This document shows, one piece after another, positions 23,001 through 34,764 of a DNA stretch of 64,000 nucleotides. Made by a program: the position numbers and the translations under genes. The notes below the pieces were generated by a model. It did not search any database, was not told the origin of the DNA, and was given only the letters and a program-made list of their open reading frames with translations. Source of the DNA: Nematostella vectensis (taxonomy: Eukaryota > Cnidaria > Anthozoa > Actiniaria > Edwardsiidae); contig NC_064037.1 of assembly GCF_932526225.1 (NCBI RefSeq), forward strand, positions 11,576,203 through 11,640,202, given 5' to 3'. Within the stretch, counting starts at the first letter, position 1. Every line of letters starts with the position of its first letter.

Positions 23001-24624
23001 AAATGTTACAATACATGTTATATAAAAATGAAATCTATTTTTTTGTTAGCCTAGCCTTCATTGAGTTTTGAGAGCAGGGGCGGCGGAAGGGGAGGGGCAG
23101 GGGGCCACCCCCCCATTCTTCTGAGCGGATGTTTCTTTAGATATATATGAACGTTTTTTAAAACAACGGGTTTCAAGCGGTATATATGCAACCGACAAAA
23201 AATTTGTTGAACAGTTTTTTAAAACTGTTTTTTAAAACGCGGGGATTTAAAAATTTTTAAATCCCCGCGTTCTTATAAATAGGATTTGAAACTACCACCC
23301 ACCCGTCCCCCCTGATGCCACCAACCACCCCTACCTTCTAGACAAGTACCCACCCATCCCCCCAACTTTCCCCCCCCCCCCCCCCACTTATGGGACCACT
23401 CCCCGCCCCTGGAAAGAGACTTAATCAAGTAGAAAACGGTGGCCTCTAGTCATTCAGAGCATGTCGCAAACATTTCATTTCACGTAGGCACATACTCTAC
23501 ACACTATATGTACAGTGAAATCAATTGTCAATTTATTTCTGCATTTGCTTTTAAGATACCGCTGATTGTACCTTTGACGAGAACTGGTGTCACTGGTCTA
23601 ACGACAACACAGGCTCTAGCCCATTTCCATGGAAACGCAGTTCAGAAGGCACACCCACATCCGGTACTGGACCATCAAAAGACCATACTTCCGGTCTAGG
23701 TACGGTGATGCGCTTGTTCTAAGGATACTTAGGAACCATTTCTATCAAAAGGTAGATGAGAAGGGACCTCCAGCATTTAGAGATTATCCGAGTAAGCCAC
23801 ATAGTCCCAATGGTGGAGCTTTGTTTCGAACAAGGCCATTATGGCTGTCTGGGAATCAATCTTATCTCCCTTAAAGTCTTCGTTCTAACTTGCCTGTTGT
23901 TTTGTTTTTGTTTTGAATGTTTTAAACTCTTACCTTTTAGGAAAATATAACTTTCCCTGCATTGTTTGATACTATGGTTACAAATATAACCGAGCAGTTT
24001 TTATGTTAGGATGAATTGAATTTCTCCGTGATTCAAGCGATGTGTGACGAGACGTCTCTCAAGTCGTATCAACAGACTTGAAATAGGAAATAACCTGGGT
24101 TAACAAAAAATGATTTATTACTGATTATCCCCTTTAGGAAGTTTTGTGTACGCAGAATCCTCGTCTCCAGTTCGCCACGGCCAGACGACGCGCCTTATCA
24201 GCCAGGCGTTCCAAGCGACCTCAGCAACCTGCCTCAGCTTCTTCTATCACATGTACGGCGACGGCATCGGGGGCCTGGAAGTCTACCTCGTAAACTCATC
24301 CCGCACCATGGCCATAGTGTGGACCAGGAGGGGTAACCATGGGAACCAGTGGCTTCAGGGCTTGGTGGATATTAAGAGTAGCGATACATATCAGGTAGAT
24401 TTTAAAAGAATTCAATTTCTCTCCTGGTTGTTTGTGAGCCGATTGTCATTTTAATCGCATTTTTTCTGTTCAACCTCTTCAAGGTGATGTTTGAAGCGAT
24501 TCGCGGTACAAGTTACTATGGTGATATTGCTCTCGATGACGTCACATTCAGGAATGGTGACTGCAACTGCCCACTCCAGAAACAACAATTACGCATGCGC
24601 CAACCATCCCACGTAAGACACTAA
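17073..24624 (+). CDS. Astacin metalloprotease gene 1: signal-propeptide-astacin-TSP1-TSP1-MAM
   Basis: Eleven exons: 17073-17145, 17570-17641, 18060-18197, 18600-18723, 20121-20305, 20654-20872, 22105-22275, 22732-22911, 23556-23699, 24138-24394, 24484-24624. All join in phase, giving 567 residues. Residues 1-18 are a signal peptide. FEGD (55-58) is the propeptide motif whose Asp blocks the zinc. The basic run KRSAPRHR precedes the mature start. The zinc site [11 protein letters not shown] has His167, Glu168, His171 and His177. TSP1 modules span about 271-327 and 328-387, the second with the WxxWSxWSxCS and CSVSC pattern. MAM begins at CTFDENWC and ends in IALDDVTF. The Met-turn reads SLLHYG (222-227), with Leu where the family has Met. 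The frame stops at 24622-24624, and AATAAA follows at 24681. Exons for a second MAM exist downstream but are not cleanly joined. Likely a secreted, matrix-associated protease. Confidence 0.85.
18780..18929. mobile_element. MITE-like element in gene 1 intron 4 (family copy 1)
   Basis: Matches 63503-63690 through CGGCTACGAAA(G)TCGTAGTG, AGTGTGTA, TTCAG.GTTTAAG.CATGTCGTA and the right end TCGTGCTGTCT...GGCCT. Termini of the second copy are inverted repeats. This copy is more degraded on its left side. Confidence 0.55.
19112..19815. repeat. Long (GGTA)n/(GGTG)n tetranucleotide array in gene 1 intron 4
   Basis: About 700 bp of almost pure GGTA and GGTG units on the plus strand, in blocks with occasional GGCA and AGTA variants. 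Because four-base units cycle through all codon phases, the minus strand is open for 259 codons encoding PTYLPTYL-type and PTHPPTHP-type repeats. This is a by-product of the repeat and not a gene: it lies inside an intron of gene 1 and has no flanking coding signal. Confidence 0.95.
19897..20099. mobile_element. Complete ~200-bp MITE with ~31-bp terminal inverted repeats and TTAA ends
   Basis: The left end is TTAAAGCCGCATTGTCACC, running on to AGTTTACTTCCGG. The right end is CCGGAAGTAAACTGGTGACA followed by ATGCAGCTTTAA, the inverse with one difference. TTAA at both outer ends fits piggyBac-type target duplication. No ORF, so non-autonomous. The element ends 21 bp before the acceptor AG of gene 1 exon 5 (20120), so it probably supplies part of that intron's branch-point region. 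Related partial copies are at 10628-10817 and 26095-26335. Confidence 0.8.
20880..21780. repeat. Minisatellite, 17-18-bp unit GGATACGGGATCTTAGG, at a gene 1 donor site
   Basis: Roughly 45-50 imperfect units of GGATACGGGATCTTA(G)G and GGATACGGGATCTTTGG fill most of intron 6. The array begins within 10-15 bp of the donor AAAG|GTGCATAC of exon 6 (exon end 20872), which is itself a weak donor. Confidence 0.9.
23085..23415 (-). mobile_element. Dispersed element, minus-strand copy related to 49915-50765
   Basis: Reads inverted against 49915-50765. Shared blocks are ATATATGAACGTTTTTT, CGGGTTTCAAGCGGTATATA, GCAACCGAC, AAATTTGTTGAACAGTTT, GCGGGGATT and, at the far end, CTTATGGGACCACTCC. Here the internal G-rich (C-rich on plus) part is short, with none of the 25-bp minisatellite expansion seen in the other copy. 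Lies in gene 1 intron 8. Confidence 0.65.
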
Positions 24625-24680
24625 GGCGGGCTAGTTCTCAGAGCCCTTTCAATCTTTGTGCATCGTTGCTGGCACAAGAA

Positions 24681-24686
24681 AATAAA
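24681..24686 (+). terminator. Polyadenylation signal AATAAA after the gene 1 stop
   Basis: AATAAA 57 nt after the TAA at 24622-24624. It supports a transcript ending after the first MAM domain, before the Thr-rich linker and second MAM exons. Confidence 0.5.
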
Positions 24687-24729
24687 GAGACTGGGACCCG
24701 GTATGCGCTCAGTACCTACACAGTAACTA

Positions 24730-25340
24730 CAACAACAATTACGGCAGCGCGCGTCACCAACTACCGAAGCACAACAACAAAAACAACAATCAAAGCAACA
24801 CGTGCCTTACATATATAAGAAATTCAAACCTGAGATTTCACCATATTCTAAAAACATACTAAAAATATTTGTGTGTTTTTTTTTTTTTACTGTGATGCGT
24901 TCTAAAATGCAGATTTCATTTGTGTTCAACAACCTTAAATCAGGCGCGTACACAGGGTGGCGACCAACAAGTGGGTCATTTCTTATTAAGGAATCTTCAA
25001 ATACTATGCTTTTTCCATATGATACCTATGACTGCGCACCCCACAGCCCCTAAGAAAATCCCGGGAACACGCTTGTTAAATGTCATTGTCATTGATCTTT
25101 TATGTGATTCTCTTCTTCTACTTCAGATTAAGAATATCCCTAAGAAGCCTTGGAACACTAAAAAATAGAAAAATTAGACGTTTTTATATAAAAAAGTGTA
25201 TATAAGCTATAAAGACAACATCAGCAATGACAACAACAACGAATAGACAAAATAGCTGTAATAGTAACAGCAACAACAGGGGAAAAAATGCGATATCAAT
25301 GATAAGTACACCAGCTTCAGAGCCAATAAAAAGCTGCTTA
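24730..25340 (+). pseudogene. Thr-rich linker relic of gene 1
   Basis: Two stretches (about 24733-24802 and 25218-25350) are rich in ACA, ACG and ACC triplets. They read as short Thr/Lys/Ala-rich peptides resembling the Thr-rich stalk between the two MAM domains of gene 2. Phase-1 acceptors precede the first. The last part of exon 11 (from about 24573) also shows a Thr/Pro-rich reading in a different frame from the MAM domain just before it, so the frame appears broken at the MAM-linker junction. No intact continuous reading joins MAM1 to this linker as sequenced. A dispersed repeat (GTGGGTCATTTCTTA block) lies between the two stretches. Confidence 0.45.
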
Positions 25341-26094
25341 ATCGCACTTCAGTTTGCGATCAGAGTCAAGGTATCACACACAAATTTCAACAAATGTGTG
25401 ATTGTATAATAATATAATAATCTCTAATAAGTTCTAATAATCTTTTCTGTAGCTGATGTTTGTGATTTTGGAACGTCATCCGGGACCTATTGCACTTGGT
25501 ATAATTACCCGACGGATTCTCGGACGCCGACCAGCGTGTATCGGTATAACTGGTGGCTACACTCTGGTCGAAGTCCGTGTTTCGGCACCAGGTAGAATAC
25601 CGCCTGGGGCAAACGATCACATGTAATATCTAGTATTCCTTATGTATATGAAAGGACACATATTTTTATGAACAAAACAAGCCTTCTCCCCGTAAGTTTT
25701 GAATAGCCTAGAGTTAACAAGGTTTAACAATTATAATGCTAGTTTTGAGAGCTTCAGGATTTGTTCATGGGGTGCGCAATCATACTAAAATGTATAATTT
25801 GATTAATCTTTAATAATAGATGACAGTTTTTGCCGGTCGAAGGGGGTGCAGTCACTCTAGCTATGAGACCTAGCTTTCTGCATATGATAGATGTGGTGTC
25901 GTCCTACTTGCTCCGATTCGCTCTCGTCCCTGCTCGGTGCAGGACGCCAGGCTTTCTCAAGAAGGGGCTTTACGGAAGCTAGCAGTGTGAGATGATGTGT
26001 AAACTTATCGCCAACTTGTTTCGTTTGACCCAGCAGACAATTCCAAGAGCGCCATTGATTAACAACTGTAAATGAATAGTGGATACTGCTTTAC

Positions 26095-26335
26095 CAGTAA
26101 ACTGGTGACAATGCGGCTTTAAGTGACTAAGGGATCTTTTAAAGTTAAAAAAATGCCCCAGGCATCCGAAAAAGATATTTAACATGCCATCCACTCTAAA
26201 TGGTCAATTACATCCTCGAAGAAACTTGCAATAGACACACTGCTTTCAATATGTTGAAATATTTTTCGCGTTTTCCGTTAAAAATCATTGGAGATTGTTA
26301 CGTAATCGACCGGAAGTAAACTGGTGACATAACAG
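26095..26335. mobile_element. Rearranged copy of the TTAA MITE family
   Basis: Bases 26188-26335 match the right three quarters of the element at 19897-20099: CCA.CC.CTCTAAAT, ACATCCTC.AAGAAACTT, ACACACTGCTTTCAATAT, TTTTTCGCGTTTTCCGTTAA and the right TIR. The left end at 26097-26122 carries a right-type TIR in direct orientation, so this is a composite or truncated copy. Confidence 0.6.
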
Positions 26336-26959
26336 CATACACGTTCCCGTCCTCGAGACCTGGAAACTGGGAGTTTTCACGTTGTAGTTTGAAGGAAAAC
26401 GGCTAAAGTGTATCACGCAAAATCCATTTCAGAGTACATTTCATGTCTGGCTCTTTAAATTCCAATTGTTTTCTGCCGTTCCCTTTGCCGTCACACCCGC
26501 CGATATGTCGGGACGGTTTTGTGCTGCTTAGCCGACTTTCTTGCGGCCCGACTTCTAAACATCTTACGCTACCCAACAGATTTTTTGTTGTCGAAACCTA
26601 CTTTTTTCTTCACAAATCAAAACAGTGGCCCGTTATAAATACTCTGGTAGACATCGGTGCAAAAACGGCGTGAATGTCCTATTGGGGTAAATGGATGTGA
26701 CAAAAGGCATGCGTCGGAACCCGCGCTCTAATCTTAATATACAGATTTAGGCACTGCCTAAAAGCGGAGCCAGCATTGAACTCCTTTTGTATTGACTGAT
26801 CGAAGTATTTTTGGGGGATCTAGGATCCTGCTCTTTACTGAGATTTATTGGACCAACCAAATGGATCCAGGCCTTATTCAATAATTTAAATTATGCAGTA
26901 CATCAAAGTTAACAAACACAATTCCTGGTGTAAATATGGCTGTCAAAGTTGTCAAGAGT

Positions 26960-28215
26960 CTAATGGTAAATTCTTATTTCCCCACCAAAGAAGTTCCATT
27001 ATGAATATTCTTATAATCAAAACAATACTCCGACAAGCTTTGCCCTTGTGCAGAATATTTCATGGATGTAACAGCATTTCAAAGATTCCAAAAATATATA
27101 TTTAGACTGTTTAAATGCCATACTGTAATTTGAAGGTATCAATTTAGTGGTGATTCTCTCCTTTATTGGACTGAATATTCAGAAAAAATGTCTGGAAATT
27201 AAAATCCACAAATGTATCTCCTTCAATGCATTACATATTGGTGCACCCACCCTTTACCATATAGTTGTTGTTGTTGGCCTACTCCAAAATGAATGCAATG
27301 GAGAAAAAACATCACTGACAGTGCTAAAATGCTAACTTCTAATTTCAAACCAAACCCTTTCATTGATCTATGTTTGGGGTAGAGAGGAAACAGCAAAGAA
27401 TATCAATTGACTAAAAAAATAGTCGATGAGAGAGGAGATATAAAGGAAATCAACTAAACTTGAAAGGTTTGGTGAAAAAATATAACAGTAATGAAAATAA
27501 TTTGATTGGGTATTTATTGACATTTCCCCTTTCCCATTATCTTAACCCTTCCACCACCACAGGCCTCTAAAGAGGCCAAGCCTATGCTATCCAAGCTATG
27601 TGAATATAGCTTCAAATTCTATTATTGAAAAAGAACATGGTTGCTATTTAGTGTTATATAGTTTAAGTATCTTGTCCTAAAAAAAACCTTCCCCTCATAA
27701 AAGTCCCATTAATGTACATTTGTAAAGCTACATTCTGACAAGCTTTGTCCTTACAAAGAACAAGTAATGGATTAAACAGGATTCCAAAGATATTGTATAG
27801 TTTCAGACACAGTTTTAGATGAGATGCAATACTGAAGTTTCCATGTGGTGATTTCCCATCCTCATGGGAATTAATATCTACAAATATACATCCAGTAAAG
27901 CATTATATTTTGGTGTTTTTAGAAACCCTGGATCCAACCATTCCAGTAAAATAAAACTAAACCTCTAAAATAAATGTAATGGGAAAGAGACTGACATGGA
28001 AAGGAAATCCTAAAAAAAGATATAAGTGAAAGTACTAAATAAAAATTTCTAATTTAAAAATCAAATTTGTTCATTAATTTATTTTTTGTGTAGAGGGGAA
28101 ATAGCAAATAGCATCAACTGCATAAAAATAGGAGAAGTAGGAGAAGTAAAAGGAAGAAATATGACTCTTCTTTAAATGTTTGAAAAGAAAATATAACAAT
28201 AATAATTATATGACA
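26960..28215. repeat. Diverged ~600-700-bp direct duplication in the gene 1 3' intron
   Basis: Bases about 26960-27530 and 27675-28215 share the same order of blocks: TCCCATTA..GTA.ATT..TA, CAAGCTTTG(C/T)CCTT, GGAT(G/T)..ACAG.ATT.CAAAGAT, GTAGAG(A/G)GGAAA.AGCAAA, and AA(A)ATATAACA(G/A)TAAT. Identity is low but collinear. AT-rich, no ORF of note. Confidence 0.45.
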
Positions 28216-29880
28216 ATTATATTCAGTACTTTCCTAAAATATTCCCATTATCTTTAGGTTGATAAAAAACTGTTTTCTTTACAGATTTATTATTTAAAAA
28301 GCAAAAGTTTGTTTTTAGTTTTATATTATATAAGTATCTTGTTCTAAAAAAACATATTGAGTGTGTACTGCTGAATCACATAGTAATGAACTAGTCATTT
28401 GAGCCCCCTCCCTTATGGTCCTGCAGAAGCCAGGGGTTAATGTGGGGTTTTAGACCACTTTTTAACCAGAATATGTCAAGAGGGGTGGTGGTATTGACTG
28501 TTTTTTACTCTTAACTTGGAAACATGCTTTTAAAAAAGTCTAATCCCCCACCCTTTCCTGGGACCATGGATGTGGGGGTACCAAATGATTAGTGAATAAG
28601 AACTCCCTACTGTTCTCTCCAAGACATGGTTTTTTTTAAAATGTCTTCCAGTCTTTAGCATTCATCTTGGCCCTCAGGTAGTTCCTGGTTCATGAAAGAG
28701 TGAAAACAATTATTTATTATATCTTTCAAAACAATCTTTTCATCAAGCCATTTATAATCTAATTAATTTTCCACAACTATTTGAAAAAAATAAACACATG
28801 AGATGCAAGATGCAGACAATAACAACAATACATATTGACAATAGGGGTTGATTTTTTTTTATCCTCGGTAAGCAAAATTTCTCTTGTAAGTTGAAAAAGT
28901 TGCTGTATCTTCTAAGGATATGTATCTTCTTAGGACTAAGAGCACAGGATATAAAGACAAGAACGGTCTTCTTTAGCAGTATTTGACAAATGCAACACGA
29001 TATTGGTTAGCCTTTATGAAATATCTCAACCCAATCAATCTGCCCTGAAGAAGTCTTATTAAAGTCGAAAATTTGGCAGAGTCAAATTTTCAACACAACC
29101 AAGAATATAGATAAAACGAAGAATGCCAAAACAAAAGCTGTTATGCTCAAATAATTTGATTACTAAATTTTAATTTAGTACTTAAAAGTACTCGCATTCT
29201 TAAAGCAAACAAAAAGGACAACAAAAGCCCAATAACTGTCATATCCTCAATAGACAATACAAATCGTCGTCCGAAACTCACCTTGCATTGTTTTTTTTTT
29301 TCGCTTTCTTGTGTTTGTGCTCGCTTTTTAATGTGAACTGCTACTTGCTTAAATTTATTAGCTAAAACCAGATAAATCTTGGCGTGAATGAATGTTAGTA
29401 GATCTCCTCTAGTTGACTTTATCCTTAAGTCACAAAATTTGAGGCAAAATAAATAATCATCGCAAATCGACGAGAACTTTTTCCCTTGCTCCGTGCTTGT
29501 ATTTAGTCGCCATTTCGGGGCCGAGTGGGGCCTGGGAGTCGCGCGGCTGACTGACTGACTGACTGGCGAGTGACACCACAGGGTACCCGCGCGATGACCA
29601 CAAAAACCAAGTCGCATACCTATACCATATTTCTATGCCTATGGAGCTACGCGCGGGGCCTGCGGCCGCGCTTGGCTCCGCTATTACTAAAACTGATGCT
29701 TACTCGCCACTTTTTTACGTTCATCTTTAGCCTCAGTCGCCTTCAGCCTTTTTCCGCCTAAAAGCGCCAAAAGCCCCTAACAACGAGCGGCTAAATGTCC
29801 ATGCAAATGAAAAGATTCGACTAAATCAGGCTATATTTATGTTATCAATATATTAGAAAATGCAACTGGTTCACAAAAAA
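28216..29880. other. Gene 1 3' intron, AT-rich part, no gene seen
   Basis: No coding exons recognised. A block near 29045, CCTGAAGAAGTCTTATTAAA followed by GTCGAAA.TTTGGCAG, recurs at about 57475-57510, marking the end of a dispersed element family. A CGCG-rich patch lies at 29530-29700. Confidence 0.45.
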
Positions 29881-29904
29881 ATCTTAATACATTATTTAAT
29901 GTAG

Positions 29905-30100
29905 AGAATTTTGCCGTAAAGAAAATATTTTGCCGTGAAGAGAAAAAATTGCCGTGAAGAAAAAATTTTGCCATGAAGAAATAAGTTTTGCCGTGAAATA
30001 ATAAAGTTTTGCCGTGAGATAATAAAATTTTGCCGTGAGATAATAAAGTTCTGCCGTGAGGTAATAAAGTTTTGCCATGAAGAAAATTTTTTTGCCGTGC
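29905..30100. repeat. Minisatellite, ~20-bp unit TTTTGCCGTGAAGAAAAAA
   Basis: About ten imperfect units based on TTTTGCCGTGA(A/G) followed by GAAAAA or ATAATAAAG. The minus strand is open by chance (RQNFIIS-type peptide repeats); not considered coding. It lies inside the long 3' intron of the gene 1 MAM2 exons. Confidence 0.85.
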
Positions 30101-30999
30101 CCTTGTGGGCCACCGTACTATGGAGATAAAGCGTTATTAGTATTGTTTTGTTTCTTTGTGCAGTTTTGCATAGCAAATAGATTATTTATATAGCCCTATT
30201 TATCCAACCGCTCACAATTCTAATCTAAAAAAAAAGCGTAACAGAAAATCTTATATTTATTTAAAAAAGCGTAACAGAAGAACTTATAGCGGAGCTATAA
30301 TCAAAGATTTGGTCTTTTGGAGCTCCGCTTTTAGGCAATGCCTAAATTTATATATCATTCATTAAAAGTCGACGACATCCATCATATTGGCAGCACCACA
30401 GGACTCCAAAAACAGTCTCGATTTCGCTTCTGATCTCCTCCAAACCGACTCTTTTCGCGTTTTTGGCAATCGCGCCTTCAAATATCAGGACTTCCTAGGT
30501 TGAATCTTTTCCCCGTACCCATTCGCGTAGAAAGAAAACCACTGTTAAAACTTCTATTCTGCTGGTATGCGTCGGACCTTGTGGTCTGAGTCGATATTTA
30601 GGGACATGCAGAATTAAAAAATCGACACAACACATAGTTACTTTTTATCTATATGATATTTGAAATTGTAAAAAAGCAACTCTACGTTGTGATCGACTTT
30701 TTCCCTAATTTTTTCCTCATTATTTTTAACTTGATAAAAAAGAGGACACAGGAGTCCCGAACCTTTTTTGGGAAAGCAGATTTTTTATTTTTGTAAACCG
30801 TTGTTAGTTAGCTAAACTCTTTGTTGTCTGCGAACCCACTCTCGGAGACCCAGCTGTCTATGCGGGCGCTATACCCGAAGATCACTTCCCGTGTGATTTA
30901 TCATCGGCTTAAGAAAGATCAAATCGACTCAACTCAGAAAAAATGATTTAAATTTTACAAATTGATTTTGAAATATATGTTTGTATTTTTATCTATATC

Positions 31000-31165
31000 C
31001 AGCAAAGTAGGATATAGATAAAAATATTTATTCCGCAAGGAAACTTCAAAATTACAATCTACGAGTGAAGTCTGGTACGTTATTGACGATATTCGATTGA
31101 AAATATCTTGTTTACTTGCTTGAATTGGCCAATGGAAATGTGTGGCATCGAGTGGGAGCATAAAA
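31000..31165 (+). repeat. Dispersed repeat shared by all three astacin loci (copy 1)
   Basis: The block GTTATTGACGATAT followed by (T)GATTGAAAATATCTTG, TTGCTTGAA(T)TGGCC and GAAATG is also found at about 36235-36370 (same strand) and, inverted, at about 47945-48100. Each copy lies in or next to an intron of a different astacin paralogue. Confidence 0.55.
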
Positions 31166-31899
31166 TGGCGGCGTGATTGGAATTCTTTACAGTTCTTACT
31201 CAATTTAGTAAACACGTAGAATGCAAGTATCATTATGTGCCCGTCTCTTTCCTCAGGATATTACATTCTCTTGGAATCCTCCTCTCCTTTCACGCAAGGC
31301 ATGACGGGACGACTCGTCAGCAAACAGTACCAGGCCTCCCCGGCCATATGCTTGTCCTTCTGGTACGCAATGTATGGCTCAACGATGGGAAGCCTGTCTG
31401 TTTTCGTGTATAATACCGCTGGACGTACTAGACTGTGGTCGCGCTCGGGTGACCAAGGTCAGGAATGGAGAAAGGCCGAGATGTCAATCAGCAGTCATCT
31501 GTTCTTTAAGGTACCATTAAGTGCAAGCGTGTAGGTAGGGATGGGGACAGGGGGCGTGTGATGTTCTAACCCTGCGTTCGACAACCATTTGATGTTTGAC
31601 GGGGTGGCTGATTCTCCCTCTCCCCCCCCCCCCTCCCCAATAAAAAAGAGCAAGGCTTAGGCCCTTAAAAAACAAGCAAGCAAAGCCTGGCAGAAAAAAC
31701 AGAAAAATAACCCACAAAAATCGGGAAAAAAAACGGCGGAAAAAAATTGGCCTCTTTTGCGCTTGCGTTCTTAATATCTGACCCGAACGTTCTTTTTGAT
31801 TTTGTCATAGATCGTGTTTGAAGGGGTTCGTGGCAGCAGTTACCATAGTGACATAGCACTTGATGACGTCAGCGTGATATACGGAGGTTGTGGGTAACC

Positions 31900-32620
31900 A
31901 TTTATCAGCAAGGCTGCACTCCTGAAATGGCAGGTGTTGAAGGTTTCTACGATGTAATGATTTCTCATGCGATTTTAGACTCCCTCAGTGTCTAAGCTTT
32001 ACTGAATGACCTCTCGAACATCATATTAACATTCTATATAACCATATTTGATAGATTTTCTAAGGTGTATGTAAAACATGCATCAATTAAACTTCCTACT
32101 ATTTTTCATCAACTATCTTGATATTTTCACTCATTGTGCGTTGTGTTATTTACATATAATGTGAGCCCAGTAAAATGTGATTCCTTGTTTGATTAAGGGA
32201 CTGAAATGAGCAATCATCCTATCTAATCTATCTACAAGTCAAACCTAATTTCATTGATCTACAAAAGCCGTTTGGGGTACATTCACTATGTCATGTACCT
32301 TTTGTTTACACCAATTATTATTATTTTTTGGTCCCACCTCCTAGCTTTGTAAAGATAAACATGGGGAAGTGAAGGCTTGAGTACATAAAAGAAAACAACG
32401 CCTTTTTGGTTTATGATATTCAAATATTTGTTCAGGCTTTAAAGAGTTTACAGTGTCCAAAGTGCAAATCCTTCGCAAAATAAACACTCAGTTTTTCACA
32501 AAAGTGTGCGTTTTAAAGTCTTGGTTACTTGGTTACAATTCGGCGAAACTCCCGCACTGGAAGATTTTCTTTTGAAGTAGTGAACCGGAGCCTTCGCGCG
32601 CCGATGAGAGCTTTTTTTCC
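31900..32620. other. Spacer between gene 1 MAM2 exons and gene 2
   Basis: About 0.7 kb, AT-rich. It should hold the gene 2 promoter. No TATA box is evident within 60 bp of the expected start region. A short upstream ORF starts at 32604 (ATGAGAGC) and overlaps the gene 2 ATG at 32627. Confidence 0.45.
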
Positions 32621-32626
32621 CGAGAC

Positions 32627-34687
32627 ATGTTTTTAAGGTTGATAGTTACTCTTGGGTGGCTGTCGGGTTCTTTGACATCGCCTATAACTTCGTCTCGACA
32701 AGGTCAGTAGAAAGATGGTAACTAAAAGTTTTATTCATGGATTTCAAAATAAAGCTTAACATAGTTACGTGTTAAAATCAGTGCCACCATTCGGGCGTGG
32801 TTAAAGTGAAGTTCATAGATCAATTTTATAAAAAATGAGGACACATCGAGCCTTGGAAGACGCAGGAAGCGTGCGGTTTTCATAAATTGTGACTACCATT
32901 TGAAAGTCACAGTACCACACACTGATATATTGTCAGAATAAAAATACAACTACACTATTGTAACTACAACTGAGCAGATTTTGTAATGGTAAATTGCATG
33001 ATTCTAAAGAAATTTCATTCCGATTACTAGCTAAAACACGAAGTTTTTTATTTCTTTTGAAATGTATATTGTTCGGAAAGAAGAGATGAGACACCATGAA
33101 ATCCTTAAAGACCCTTCAACGGCTGCCGCGGACAGAATTATTGCAATAAATGAAGGTAAGAATTATAGAAATAAATGAAGGTAAGAATTATAGCAATAAA
33201 TGACGGTAAGAATTATTGCAATAAATGAAGGTAAGAATTATAGCAATAAATGAAGGTAAACTTTATTCAGCGTTTAGGTAAATATTTATGCAATAGGTGA
33301 TTCTCTAGTGCAATTGAAAGCAATTCTTTTGCTGACAAAGCTGCTTTATCATCTATATCTGTCAATCAATCAAGTGTTTGGGGCTCTGCCTTGATGTCCC
33401 AAGTACAACAAACACTTAAACCTAGCTTAAACGCCGCTTTTTTCATGTACCGTTCCAAATACAAATGCAAATGAATCGATTCGATTTCACTCTTTTTTAT
33501 AAGAACCTTATTATAAGAACGTTCAGCCTGAGATTTCACGAAATTATAAGAACTTGGTAAGAAAATGCCGAGGCTCAGAAAGCAGAAAAAAATTTCTTTT
33601 TTTTTGTCCTGATGCGTTCTAAAATGCAGGAATCAATTTGTGCTCATAGTAACAACCTTATTATAACTAATTGATCATTTATGTAATAAATTCTCTTCCT
33701 AATAATTCATTGGGTATTATATTCTTATCTACACTAAAATTTAAGAACATCGTTAAGAACATTTTTAACCTAAAATGTCCCAAAAATAAGAACAGCCCAG
33801 CCTCGACCGAAAATTAGACGTTTTTATAAAAAAAAATTAAAAAATAGTGTTAGTCTATGTTTATTCGAATAATCCTTCTAATTATCCTTCTAAAAAATTG
33901 TGGGGTGGCTGTCTATATCTAGTGATTTACATCTTTAGTTTTAATAAAACTGAGAAATACCATAAAATGGTGGCATGTTCTACTTGTATCAGATGCTGAC
34001 GAATCACCAGATCTCTTCGAAGGCGACATTGAGCTGACGCCAGACGAGGTTTCCTTGCTTAGCAGCCAGACCTTTGATGACGTCACTAAGCGTAACGCAC
34101 ATCTCCATCGCCAAGGGCTATGGAGAGCACGCACGATCCCGTATGAAATAGACACCGTACTAGGTAATTATAATACCACGAAAATTTTCCTCATCACCTC
34201 TTCAACTTTGTCTAGAAAATTTGAAAGATCCAACTACTAGAAATTTCCGCAAATGCCACCTGGAAAATTACCGCGACAGAGAGACCTTTGGGTGAAAGGT
34301 GTAGCAGGCCCGGAAATATTTGGGGGAGGAGTACGATGCAGAGACATAAAAATATATCGGGGGTGGGGTGGGGGGTTAATGGTCATTATGAGATTCGTTC
34401 GATTGTAAAATAGTATAAAATGAATTTAATCTTTCAATGCTTTTTTATACATTTCCAGTTAACAAAGGTTTCAAAGATTCTATAGCCTCAGCGGCTCAGG
34501 CCTTCCATACCGGGACTTGCTTACGATGGGTAAAACGCTCTAACGAGAAAAACTGGATCCTGTTTAAATACGGACAGGCGTAAGTCAGAGCGCATGCGCA
34601 TAACATTGTCGGTGTCTGTTATTGCTATTTCGACAAATAACTCGCGCTGATGTAAACACCTTTCACTGTCTCTCTAGTCTCTCTCCT

Positions 34688-34764
<77 letters not shown>

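Larger units (their letters stand above)
25453..31897 (+). pseudogene. Exons for a second MAM domain of gene 1 (broken or alternative)
   Basis: Three MAM-type exons follow the gene 1 stop. The first, from 25453 (acceptor TTTTCTGTAG), starts DVCDFGTSSGTYCTW, then loses frame. It meets an in-frame TAG at 25592-25594, while MAM-like residues ending in NDH continue in another frame to about 25620. No donor in the correct phase is visible. The second, 31257-31510, is clean (starts GYYILLESSSPFTQG, phase 1 in, phase 0 out, 254 nt, the same length as gene 2 exon 13). The third, 31811-31897, is clean and ends IALDDVSVIYGGCG then TAA at 31895-31897. Two good exons and one damaged one suggest recent loss of MAM2, or a sequence error or allele at the first exon. 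A 5.6-kb repeat-rich intron separates them. Confidence 0.6.
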
